Notes under the pieces: generated by a model
What the model saw: the letters and a program-made list of their open reading frames with translations, nothing else
What the model was told of the DNA's origin: nothing
Databases searched by the model: none
Shown here: positions 53,707 to 61,508 of the stretch, one piece after another
Layout of the letters: every line of letters starts with the position of its first letter
How positions within the stretch are numbered: the stretch's first letter is position 1
Program-made: the position numbers and the translations under genes
Assembly (NCBI GenBank): GCA_046154185.1
Contig: JBJXGE010000001.1
Location: 86,320 to 150,319 of the forward strand
DNA: 64,000 nt
Origin: JBJXGE01 sp046154185
Lineage (GTDB): Bacteria > Planctomycetota > UBA8108 > UBA1146 > JAJFFE01
Direction of reading: 5' to 3'

Positions 53707-53743
53707 CCTCGATCTCCCGGCCCCGATCTCCCGTCCTCGATCT
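53707..53743. repeat. 14-bp tandem repeat just upstream of the cluster's first gene
   Basis: Two and a half copies of a 14-bp unit: cctcgatctcccgg, ccccgatctcccgt, cctcgatct, next to each other. It lies 10-46 bp before the ATG at 53697, inside the expected leader and overlapping the ribosome-site region, so copy-number change could alter translation. Confidence 0.7.
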
Positions 53744-53853
53744 AGTGCCCAACGCGCTCAACGCGCGCGACGGAGATCCCGGCATCAGGGACATCGGCCG
53801 AATTGCGTTCTTCCTTCAACGCTTTCTGTGGGAGGTGCCGGCGCATAAAACGA

Positions 53854-53885
53854 GATCGCCAGGACCTACTATGGTCCTGGCGATC
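53854..53885 (-). terminator. Rho-independent terminator of the FKBP gene
   Basis: A perfect 13-bp stem (53854-53866 with 53873-53885) with a six-base loop. On the minus strand a T-rich run (TCGTTTTATG) follows. It lies 64 bp after the FKBP stop and isolates it from the radical SAM cluster downstream. Confidence 0.9.
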
Positions 53886-53948
53886 AAGTCGGGCGATCCG
53901 CCGAGCGATCACACTCCGCGCGCTGGATGGCGCGGGGCGCGATTCCGT

Positions 53949-54773
53949 TTATTTCATGATTTCGATCAGCTCGAGCTGGAAGATCAGCGTCTCATTCGGA
54001 CCGATCGGCGGCTTGCCGCGTTCGGCGTAGGCGAGCTTCGGCGGGATGTAAACTTCGAACTTCGCGCCGGTGTTCATCAGTTGCAGTGCTTCTTTCCAGC
54101 CGGTGATGATCGAACCGTTCACGGCGGTCTCGTAGGGCGTGCCGCGCTTCACGGAGCTATCGAACTCAGTGCCATTGAGGAGCGTGCCGACATAGTGCAC
54201 TTTCACTCGGCTCGTCGGGCCCGCGTTCTCGCCGGTCCCCGGCACTAGCACTTTGTACTGAAGCCCGCTCTCGGTCGTCTTGACGCCTTCTTTGTCTTTG
54301 TTCGCGGCGAGAAAGGCATCTCCTTTGATTTGCGCAGCCTTCGCTTCTTCGTCCTTCTTCGCTTTGAGGCGTTCGGTGTACTCCGCCATTACCGCGCGCA
54401 CTTCTTTCTCCGTCATCTTCGGCGTTTCGGCGAGCGAGTCGCGAATCGCTTGTACAACAGAGTCGACACTGAACTCGGTTTGCTTCTTGAAAGTCCCAAG
54501 CTGATACGCGATCTGAAAGCCAAGCGCGTAACCGAGTCGATCCTCAAACACGGGAAAGCGATCGACCGGCGAGGCGGCTGGCTCCGGCTTATCTCCCGCC
54601 GCTGGCGGTTGATTGCCGGTCGGCGTTCCACCCGCAGGAGGTTGTCCGGCACCTGGATGTTGCGCATCGGCGCGCGACTCACGCGCCAAGAGGTCGGGTC
54701 GAACGACTGCGACACTCGCGACGCTCAGGGCGATGACGACGGCCCCAAAGAGACATGTTTTGACGGAACGCAT
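53949..54773 (-). CDS. Exported FKBP-type peptidyl-prolyl isomerase (FkpA-like)
   Basis: 274 aa from ATG at 54773 (AAGGAAG upstream). Signal peptide TCLFGAVVIALSVASVAVV, a Gly/Pro-rich linker (about 35-65), an N-terminal helical dimerisation domain (about 75-165) and a C-terminal FKBP domain with VKVHYVGTLLNGTEFDSSV, GWKEALQLM and VYIPPKLAYAERG. It assists folding of periplasmic/outer-membrane proteins. It has its own terminator. Confidence 0.92.
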   Translation of the reverse strand: MRSVKTCLFGAVVIALSVASVAVVRPDLLARESRADAQHPGAGQPPAGGTPTGNQPPAAGDKPEPAASPVDRFPVFEDRLGYALGFQIAYQLGTFKKQTEFSVDSVVQAIRDSLAETPKMTEKEVRAVMAEYTERLKAKKDEEAKAAQIKGDAFLAANKDKEGVKTTESGLQYKVLVPGTGENAGPTSRVKVHYVGTLLNGTEFDSSVKRGTPYETAVNGSIITGWKEALQLMNTGAKFEVYIPPKLAYAERGKPPIGPNETLIFQLELIEIMK

Positions 54774-54962
54774 GCATTCTTCCTTCGCACGAGTAGCCGG
54801 CCGTGTCGCGCAGCTCCAGGCGCGAGCCATGGCCGAGAAGCGCAACAGTGTATACGGGCGTCCCGCCGAACGGGAGATCCGTCTCTGCGTCGCGCGCACC
54901 ACGCGCCGTGCCGCGCTCGCTCGCCGCGTTACCCCCTAACTCGCTCGCTGTTCGTCTCTTAC

Positions 54963-54990
54963 TTGTCTCACGACTATTCGACATTATGAT
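54963..54990 (+). promoter_or_regulatory. Predicted promoter of the triple-repeat/PH-domain genes
   Basis: TTGTCT (54963-54968) and TATGAT (54985-54990) are separated by 16 bp. A start site near 54997 leaves a leader of about 30 nt to the ATG at 55027, which has AAGGGA nine bases upstream. This supports 55027 over the first in-frame ATG at 55000. Confidence 0.5.
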
Positions 54991-55026
54991 GTCGCGAAAA
55001 TGATCCACGCTAAGGGACCAATGTCT

Positions 55027-56595
55027 ATGACCAATAACTGGGAGCGCATCCTGCTAAAGGAGCTGGCTCGAACCGGCGCCATCGATTCGCGCGCCAGCGC
55101 GGCGCTCGAAGGCGAATTGGGACGGCGGCGCGCACAAGACGCGACATGTGAGTTGACGGATTTGTTGATCGAACGCCGCATCGTCTCGCCGTCCGAGGTC
55201 AATCGCTTGCTCGCAGAACTCGAACGACAGAACAACGTCGACGCGACCGAGCGAGCGCTCCCCGCCGAACATGATGCGTTATTGCGACATCTCGTCGAGT
55301 GTCAAGTACTCGATGCTCCGCGCGTCGCCGAATTACGTCGCGATCTCGAAGCGATGGCGGCGGCGGATCCGACAGCTGCGATCACCGACGTGTTGATTCG
55401 TCGCAAGATTCTGTCGCCGTCGCGGGTGAATCAACTTCTCGCGCGACTCGAGACCGCCGCAGCGGCTCAGCCGACGAATGCCGCCGCTGCAGCAGCAAGC
55501 GAAGTCGACGAGCCCGATGATCCGACGACTGCGATCGGACCGCTCCTGGTCGACAAGGGTGCTATGACTCCGGCCCGACTCGCGGATCTTCGCGACCAAC
55601 TACGAAAACGACGTCGAAACGACCCGACCGTCGCTTTCGCCGACTTGCTCATCGAAGCGAAACTGCTGCTGCCAGCGCAAGTGAACCAACTCCTCGCGCA
55701 AATCGAGGCCAGGGCGCTCGCAAGTCCGGCCGCGTCGACGCCACAGGTCGGCGGCGACACAACGGCTCGAAGTCCGCGCCCCGACGCGGTTGGTTCTCAG
55801 GCTGGCTCGAAAGAGGCAGGGGGCCGCTCGAGAAATGCAAAGGGCAGCTCGAAGCTGGAATCGAAGTTTGGTCGAGGCACGCACGGACACGCACCGAAGC
55901 CGGCGCGACGAAAGAAGATTTCGACTCATACCTCGCTGTTGATGTTCTTCGGCGTCATCGTATTCGGGCTCGGCATCGTGATCGTGCTGCTTAAACTGCG
56001 CGAGCCGCAAAAGGTCGCGCCGACCCCAGTCGTGACGGGGCCGAGGCCGGCCACGCTGCGACTCGAGGAGCAGCGTGCGGCACTGGCGAGCGCGAACGCG
56101 CACGCGAATCTCAAAGAGCGCGTCGCGGCGCTCGAGGCATTGCTGCCGAAGGTCAGCGATTCGCAACTCGAGCAAGAGGTCCGCGCGCAATACGAGGCTG
56201 CATTGCAAACGCTCGATACGGCGGCGACCGCAGCGCTCGCGGTTGCGCGCGTGCAGATCGACGAGGCTCGCAAGCAAGAGGATCTCTTCGCCGTGCACGC
56301 CGAGTATCGGCAGCTCTTCGAAAAGTTTGGCGCAGCCGCGCTCAACGGCGATATCGAGCGCGAGTATCACGAGGCGAGCCGCACGCGATCGGAGCAGTTC
56401 CACCGCTATCTCGACAACGGCAAGAGTTCGTATCAGACCGCGAAATACGACCACGCGCGCTCGGCCTTCGAGCGCGCGCAGGCGTTAGCGTACGGGCAAG
56501 AAGTCGACACAGTCCGCCACTGGATCGAGCAGACCGATCACCGGCTACGCGCGCGCGCACCGACGACAACTCCTGTTCAAGCGCCGACGCCGTGA
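55027..56595 (+). CDS. Single-pass membrane protein with three N-terminal repeats
   Basis: 522 aa from ATG at 55027. The N-terminal 240 residues hold three copies of a repeat of about 70 residues: each has a LLxxLxxxGxL-type helix, a Leu/Arg stretch (LRxxLxxxxxxDP) and then LIxxxxxxPxxVNQLLAxLE. Compare ELTDLLIERRIVSPSEVNRL, AITDVLIRRKILSPSRVNQL and AFADLLIEAKLLLPAQVNQL. A Ser/Lys-rich linker (about 245-300) leads to one transmembrane helix (LLMFFGVIVFGLGIVIVLL, about 310-328), then a periplasmic or cytoplasmic helical region (about 350-520) with TPR-like spacing. Repeats of this kind occur at the N-terminus of some kinase and secretion proteins; here the function is unknown. It overlaps the next gene as GTGA. 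Confidence 0.8.
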   Translation: MTNNWERILLKELARTGAIDSRASAALEGELGRRRAQDATCELTDLLIERRIVSPSEVNRLLAELERQNNVDATERALPAEHDALLRHLVECQVLDAPRVAELRRDLEAMAAADPTAAITDVLIRRKILSPSRVNQLLARLETAAAAQPTNAAAAAASEVDEPDDPTTAIGPLLVDKGAMTPARLADLRDQLRKRRRNDPTVAFADLLIEAKLLLPAQVNQLLAQIEARALASPAASTPQVGGDTTARSPRPDAVGSQAGSKEAGGRSRNAKGSSKLESKFGRGTHGHAPKPARRKKISTHTSLLMFFGVIVFGLGIVIVLLKLREPQKVAPTPVVTGPRPATLRLEEQRAALASANAHANLKERVAALEALLPKVSDSQLEQEVRAQYEAALQTLDTAATAALAVARVQIDEARKQEDLFAVHAEYRQLFEKFGAAALNGDIEREYHEASRTRSEQFHRYLDNGKSSYQTAKYDHARSAFERAQALAYGQEVDTVRHWIEQTDHRLRARAPTTTPVQAPTP

Positions 56596-57182
56596 CCTCG
56601 ACACCGACGGATTCCACCGCGGACCGTGCGGGCTACCCCAGAAACGCAGCGCCAGACATTACTGCGCCAGCATCTGCCTTGAACTATGAGTCGCACTCCG
56701 CGGCGTGGATACGCGTCCGTGGGCTCGTCGCCTCAATTGTTTACTCGATGCTGATGGTGGGAGCCGGCGTCGCGGTTGCGGTGCTCGGATTCCTTCACGT
56801 GCTGGCCGTCGAAACGACGATGCTCAGTTTGCTACTCGTGGTGTCGGTTGGAATCGGCGCGCGACTACTCGAAGGTCGATGGATTCGGCTCGACTACCAA
56901 CGCAGTTCGTTCGCGCTCACGCTGGTCGGACTCGAAATTCAGCGCGGTGTGCTCTGGCGATCGGTTCTCAAAGTGCCGCGGAACCGCATTCAATACACCG
57001 ATCTGTCGCGCGGTCCACTCGAGCGACGATATCAACTGGCGACGCTGATCGTGCACACGGCCGGAACGGTCCACGCGGTCGTCACGCTTCCCGGCCTCGA
57101 AGTTCAACGTGCGCAGGCGCTGCGCGATGCGTTGCTGATGGCGCCGGAATCCACCGCAGGTGCCGTCGATGACGCCGTCTAA
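56592..57182 (+). CDS. Membrane protein with YdbS-type PH domain
   Basis: 196 aa from GTG at 56592, overlapping the previous stop as GTGA. Two transmembrane helices (VASIVYSMLMVGAGVAVAVL and LSLLLVVSVGIGARLL, about 48-95), then a bacterial PH (bPH2/DUF304) domain with LVGLEIQRGVLWRSVLKVPRNRIQYTDLSRGPLERRY (split: RGVLWRSVLKVPRNRIQY and DLSRGPLERRYQL) ending in LVVTLPG-like strand VVTLPGLE. It is paired with a YdbT-like gene, as in many genomes. Confidence 0.88.
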   Translation: MTSTPTDSTADRAGYPRNAAPDITAPASALNYESHSAAWIRVRGLVASIVYSMLMVGAGVAVAVLGFLHVLAVETTMLSLLLVVSVGIGARLLEGRWIRLDYQRSSFALTLVGLEIQRGVLWRSVLKVPRNRIQYTDLSRGPLERRYQLATLIVHTAGTVHAVVTLPGLEVQRAQALRDALLMAPESTAGAVDDAV

Positions 57183-57202
57183 GGAGCAACGCCTGCGCGG
57201 CG

Positions 57203-58813
57203 GTGATCACTATTAACTTGGATGCGCCAAGCGAAAATTCTCCGTCCACCGGGAGCCCGCGGCTTACAACCCCCGGAACAACGGATCCGTCCGTGTTGCG
57301 ACTCCATCCGGCGTCATGGATTTTCGGCGTCGCATCCGCCGCCCGAAGTTTGCTCATTCCGGGTATCGTCGTCGTTGTCGCGGCGCGCTCCAGCGATCGG
57401 TGGGAACTGTGGTACATGCTGCTCTTCTTACCGACGGCATTGTACGCGGTGATTCGTTATTGGCGATTTCGCTATCGATTGCTCGACGACGGAATCGTTG
57501 TGCGCGACGGACTCGTGACCTTGCAAGAGCGACATATCCCGTACGCGCGCGTGCAAAACGTCCACGTCGTCCAGAAACTCGCCCATCGACTCTTTCGAGT
57601 GGCGACGGTTCGCCTAGAAACCGCAAGCGGCGGCCAGGCCGAAGCGACATTCAAAGTTGTGTCGATCGCGGCGGCCGATGAGTTGCGACGCCGCGTGCAC
57701 GAGCTCTGCCGAGTCACGTTGCCGGCGGTGAGCAGCGACGCAAGCGCCGTCGACGTTGCCGACCGTGCGCCACCGGCCGCAGCAGAACCGCCGCACGCGA
57801 CGGCGGCTCCTCGGCCGGCTATCTACTCGATGTCCGCTCTCGATTGTCTCCTCGTCGGTTCGTTGTCGGCGCGCGGGCTCGCATTCTTCGGCGCCGCGGT
57901 GAGTTTTGCCCAGCAACTGGGATGGCTGAAGTCTAGCGTCCTGCGCGAGGTCGGTGATCGTGCCCTGGTCGTGTTCGAGGCGTGGCTCCCCGCCGGCGCT
58001 TGGCAACCAGTCGTCGTCGCAACCGGTGTCGCTTTCGGCGTCGCGCTCGTGCAGGGTCTCTCGGCGCTTCACTCGCTGTGGAAACTCCACGGGTTTCGGC
58101 TGGTGCGGAGCGGCGAGGACCTGCGGCTGAGCCACGGCACGACGACGCGCCATTCGAGTACGGTGCCGCGCCACCGAGTGCAAGTTCTCGAAGTGCAGTC
58201 GGGACCCATTTACCGCTGGCTCGGCCGCGCGGTCGTCGTCGTTCGCACGGCCGGCAATCTCGGCGCGGGCGCCCACGGACAAATGAGTCAGCCGATTGCG
58301 CCGCTGGTGTCAAACACTCAGCTCGCACGCTTGATCTCCGAAGTGCAACCGGAACTCGATCTCACGCGCTTGGCGTGGCGGTCGCTCGACCGGCGGGCGG
58401 GCCGGCGCGTCTTGCGCCGCGGCCTCGTCTGGACGGCGATCATCACGGTAGTCCCCAGCGCGGTGCTCAGTCCTTGGTGCGCGTTGGCCGCGGCGCCGCT
58501 CCTCGCGGCTGTCGCCATTTCCACTTACTCCGTGACGCGCCACAGCGCGTACGCGGTCGATGCACAACTGATCGCGTGGCGCTCTGGCTGGTGGTTTCGT
58601 CGCGTGACCGCCGTGCGGGTCGCGAAGATTCAAAATTTGGAGTGGCTGCAAAGCCCGTTCGATCGGCGCTGGCGCATGGCGAGTCTCGGCATCGATACCG
58701 CCGGCAGCGGCATCGGTCACGGCTTGCGATTGCGCTACTTGCCGGCAGACGCAGCGCGCGAATTGTACGCGCGCGTCGGTGGCGCGGCCGCGGCGGAAGA
58801 GTTTAAGTGGTAG
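57203..58813 (+). CDS. YdbT-like membrane protein with PH domains
   Basis: 536 aa. Starts from GTG at 57203 in the given frame; the ribosome site is weak (GGAG lies about 15 nt away), and a later in-frame start is possible. Transmembrane helices are at ARSLLIPGIVVVVAARS, LLFLPTALYAVIRY, GLAFFGAAVSFA, VATGVAFGVALVQGL and near 410-440. Three PH-domain segments are seen: IVVRDGLVTLQERHIPYARVQNV, LSHGTTTRHSSTVPRHRVQVLE and YAVDAQLIAWRSGWWFRRV. This is the usual architecture of YdbT. It meets spoVR tail to tail with a 9-bp gap. Confidence 0.88.
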   Translation: MITINLDAPSENSPSTGSPRLTTPGTTDPSVLRLHPASWIFGVASAARSLLIPGIVVVVAARSSDRWELWYMLLFLPTALYAVIRYWRFRYRLLDDGIVVRDGLVTLQERHIPYARVQNVHVVQKLAHRLFRVATVRLETASGGQAEATFKVVSIAAADELRRRVHELCRVTLPAVSSDASAVDVADRAPPAAAEPPHATAAPRPAIYSMSALDCLLVGSLSARGLAFFGAAVSFAQQLGWLKSSVLREVGDRALVVFEAWLPAGAWQPVVVATGVAFGVALVQGLSALHSLWKLHGFRLVRSGEDLRLSHGTTTRHSSTVPRHRVQVLEVQSGPIYRWLGRAVVVVRTAGNLGAGAHGQMSQPIAPLVSNTQLARLISEVQPELDLTRLAWRSLDRRAGRRVLRRGLVWTAIITVVPSAVLSPWCALAAAPLLAAVAISTYSVTRHSAYAVDAQLIAWRSGWWFRRVTAVRVAKIQNLEWLQSPFDRRWRMASLGIDTAGSGIGHGLRLRYLPADAARELYARVGGAAAAEEFKW

Positions 58814-58822
58814 CGGTGAATG

Positions 58823-60319
58823 CTACAGAACTTTGTCTTCATGGCGGCTGCCATTGAAGCTCAACAGTTTTTTCTTGCCTTCGGTATGCGTCTCGAGATG
58901 CACGGGTCGCGTCCAGAGTTTGTAGAGATTCTCCATCGTCGCGCGCGCATAGTCGAGCTTTAACGGCACACCGGTGAACTCGTGCGTCAGATGCAGCTCG
59001 CCGCGATTTTTGAAGTTGCCGTCGTCGAGCAAAATTGCGGGCCGGCCGCAATTCGCCAAGGAGTCGAGCAACTTGCTTTTGATCTCCTTGAAATTACGGC
59101 TGTCGATCACGTATTGACCGGACTGGCGATCGTAACGATATGTGAAGAGCTTCTGCGCCCGGCAAAAATCTTCCGTCAAGTATTCGTCGATGAAAGTGAT
59201 GTCGTTGTAGATGCGACGCACTTCGAAAATCTTTTGCCGACCTTTTCCGAGCTTGCGATCCCAATTCTTGAGCGCGTCGTAGTCATCGCAGGAGTCGAAT
59301 TCGGGACCGAAGCGGCCGGTATTCCAACGCTCCTCGATGTCGCGAAACAACTCCAAGCCGACCTTGTACGGATTCAACGTGCCCGGTCGCATGCCCATTG
59401 TGCCGGAGTGATGATCGGCGTAATCGATGACTTCGGAAGCGTCGAGCGCCCGCGTTGTCATGATCTTCGAGTGCCAGTAGCTCGCCCAACCCTCGTTCAT
59501 GATCTTGGTCATCATTTGCGGCGCGAAATAGTAGGCTTCCTCGCGCACGATCCCGAGAATGTCACGCTGCCAGCGTTTGAGCGGCGCGTTGTGCAGCACG
59601 AAATTGAGCACGTCGCGTTCGGGCCGACTCGGAAATCGCTGAGTCTTGCGCAGATCGGCGAGCCGTTTCTGGCGCTCTTTCTCCATCGCGACCGGTGGGT
59701 TGACGAAGGAGTCCATATAAGGCTTGGCTTTAAACTTCGCGCCTTGCGCCGCTTGCTCCGCGGCTTCGAGTTTTTCCTCGTCGAACGACGGGCGGTCGCC
59801 AAAGTACGGCGCATGCACGTCGATGAGATTCTCCAGCGACATGCAGACATCTAGGAATGTCTCGACCTCGTCCTGACCGTAGCGGTCGTAGTAGCGGCGG
59901 ATGCGAGTCGCGTGATTGGCGATCTCATCCACCATCTTGCGGTGAGTGCGCGCGAACCACGCGTTGTTCTTGAAGAAATCGCTGTGCCCGTAGACGTGCG
60001 CCATGACCAGTTTCTGGTCGACGATCGGATTGCAACGCATGAGGTAGGCATAGCAGGGATCATTGTTGATCACTAGCTCGTAGATCTTCGAGAGACCGTA
60101 CGAGTACGACTTCTGCAGCTCTTCATACTGCATGCCGAATCGCCAGTGTGGATAGCGCGTCGGGAAACCGCCGTACGCGGCGATCATGTTCATTTCGTCG
60201 TAGTCGACCATCTCGAACAGAACTTCGAAGAAGTCGAGGCCGTACTCACGGGCGTAGCCGCGAATCTCAACGCGCAATTCCTCGAGTTCAGCGGGCAATC
60301 GGCGCAGCTGTGTATCCAC
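58823..60319 (-). CDS. spoVR: SpoVR family protein
   Basis: 498 aa from GTG at 60319, preceded by AAGGGGG six bases upstream within the end of the yeaH gene; the longer open frame upstream is antisense-like. Family marks: YGLDFFEVLFEMVDYDEMN, GGFPTRYPHWRFGMQYE, HSDFFKNNAWF, LREEAYYF-type VREEAYYFAPQ, NEGWASYWHSKIM and the C-terminal KNRGELHLTHEF. SpoVR was named for a Bacillus cortex gene but occurs widely in non-sporulating bacteria with prkA and yeaH; its biochemical role is unknown. Confidence 0.97.
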   Translation of the reverse strand: MDTQLRRLPAELEELRVEIRGYAREYGLDFFEVLFEMVDYDEMNMIAAYGGFPTRYPHWRFGMQYEELQKSYSYGLSKIYELVINNDPCYAYLMRCNPIVDQKLVMAHVYGHSDFFKNNAWFARTHRKMVDEIANHATRIRRYYDRYGQDEVETFLDVCMSLENLIDVHAPYFGDRPSFDEEKLEAAEQAAQGAKFKAKPYMDSFVNPPVAMEKERQKRLADLRKTQRFPSRPERDVLNFVLHNAPLKRWQRDILGIVREEAYYFAPQMMTKIMNEGWASYWHSKIMTTRALDASEVIDYADHHSGTMGMRPGTLNPYKVGLELFRDIEERWNTGRFGPEFDSCDDYDALKNWDRKLGKGRQKIFEVRRIYNDITFIDEYLTEDFCRAQKLFTYRYDRQSGQYVIDSRNFKEIKSKLLDSLANCGRPAILLDDGNFKNRGELHLTHEFTGVPLKLDYARATMENLYKLWTRPVHLETHTEGKKKLLSFNGSRHEDKVL

Positions 60320-60320
60320 G

Positions 60321-61427
60321 CTAGACCCCCTTACCAAGAAAGGTCTTGATGGAACCGAGAATCTCGTCGCGCGAATTGATCTCCGACAAAATGACTTTGT
60401 CGACCCCGGTAAACGTCTCGGCCAGATCTTTGATGAACTGCCCGCTGCCATAGGCGCTTTTGACTTGGCCATAGCAAAACACGTTGGCGGCCGGCAGCAA
60501 CGCGTTCTTGAGCAGCTCCATGCACAGCGCTGTGTCGTCCCCACCCCAGTTGTCGCCATCGGAAAAGTGAAATGGATAGATGTTCCACTGCTCAGCCGGG
60601 AAGTCGCTTTCGATGAGCTCCTTCGCGAGCTTGTAGGCCGACGAAATCTTTGTGCCGCCACTCTCTCGCACGTGGAAGAAAGTCTCCGCGTCGACCACGC
60701 GCGCGGTGGCATCGTGAATGATGTAGCGAGTCTCGATCTGCTCGTACTGAGAGCGCAACCAAGTGTCGATCCAGAAGCTCTCTATGCGCACGATCTCTTT
60801 TTGCTCATTCCCCATCGAGCCGGAGACATCCATCATGTAGATGATCACGGCATTCGACTGCGGCAGCTTGACACTCTTCCAAGATCGATAGCGTCGGTCT
60901 TCGCGCAACGGCACGACGCGCGGATTGTTCGGGTCGTACAGACCGCTCATGAGTTGGCGACGCAGCGCCTGCTTGAATGTGCGTTTGAAGTGTCGGAGGG
61001 ACTCGGGACCCGCGCGATGGATCCCCGTGTACTGATCTTTGGTCGTGTAGATCGACTCGTTGCCTTTTGGCTCGATGCGCGGTAGCTCGAGTTCTTCGCC
61101 GAGAATCTCGGCGAGCTCCTCGAGCGTGACGTCGACTTCCAGGATGTGATCGCCCGGATTCTCGCCGGCACCGGAACCGCTGCCCGGATCGTTGCCGGGA
61201 CCGATCGGCGTACCGTCGGCGCCCGGCCCCTGCCCGACGCCGCCCTGCTCTTGGCTGCCGTAACGAAAATTAGGTATGTCGATCTGCGGCAACGGAACGC
61301 TGACCAAGCTCTTGCCCTGCCGGGCGATCAATTCTCCACGCGAGATGTACTGCTTGAGATTCTGGCGAATCTTGCCGCGCACAATCTGCCGGAACCGCTG
61401 ACTATCCGGATCTATTTTCTTGACCAT
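60321..61427 (-). CDS. yeaH: YeaH/YhbH family protein (DUF444, VWA-like)
   Basis: 368 aa from ATG at 61427 (GGAG six bases upstream). N-terminal basic region, a Gly/Pro-rich linker (GVGQGPGADGTPIGPGN), then a von Willebrand factor A-like part with VIIYMMDVSGSMGNEQKE (MIDAS DxSGS), YIIHDATARVVD and SDGDNWGGDD. It is typically encoded between prkA and spoVR and acts with the PrkA kinase in nitrogen-starvation or stress pathways in E. coli. The stop is two bases before the spoVR start. Confidence 0.96.
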   Translation of the reverse strand: MVKKIDPDSQRFRQIVRGKIRQNLKQYISRGELIARQGKSLVSVPLPQIDIPNFRYGSQEQGGVGQGPGADGTPIGPGNDPGSGSGAGENPGDHILEVDVTLEELAEILGEELELPRIEPKGNESIYTTKDQYTGIHRAGPESLRHFKRTFKQALRRQLMSGLYDPNNPRVVPLREDRRYRSWKSVKLPQSNAVIIYMMDVSGSMGNEQKEIVRIESFWIDTWLRSQYEQIETRYIIHDATARVVDAETFFHVRESGGTKISSAYKLAKELIESDFPAEQWNIYPFHFSDGDNWGGDDTALCMELLKNALLPAANVFCYGQVKSAYGSGQFIKDLAETFTGVDKVILSEINSRDEILGSIKTFLGKGV

Positions 61428-61508
61428 TGTGATCTCCGGGGCGGTTCCAACCACAAACTCGGTGCAGCTCCGTCGCCGGGCGTCGTATTGAGGCGAGGTG
61501 CAACGAGA

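Noticed and set aside
60320..60712. Upstream extension of the spoVR frame
   Set aside because: It lies inside the yeaH gene; the GTG at 60319 with a strong ribosome site starts a normal-length SpoVR.
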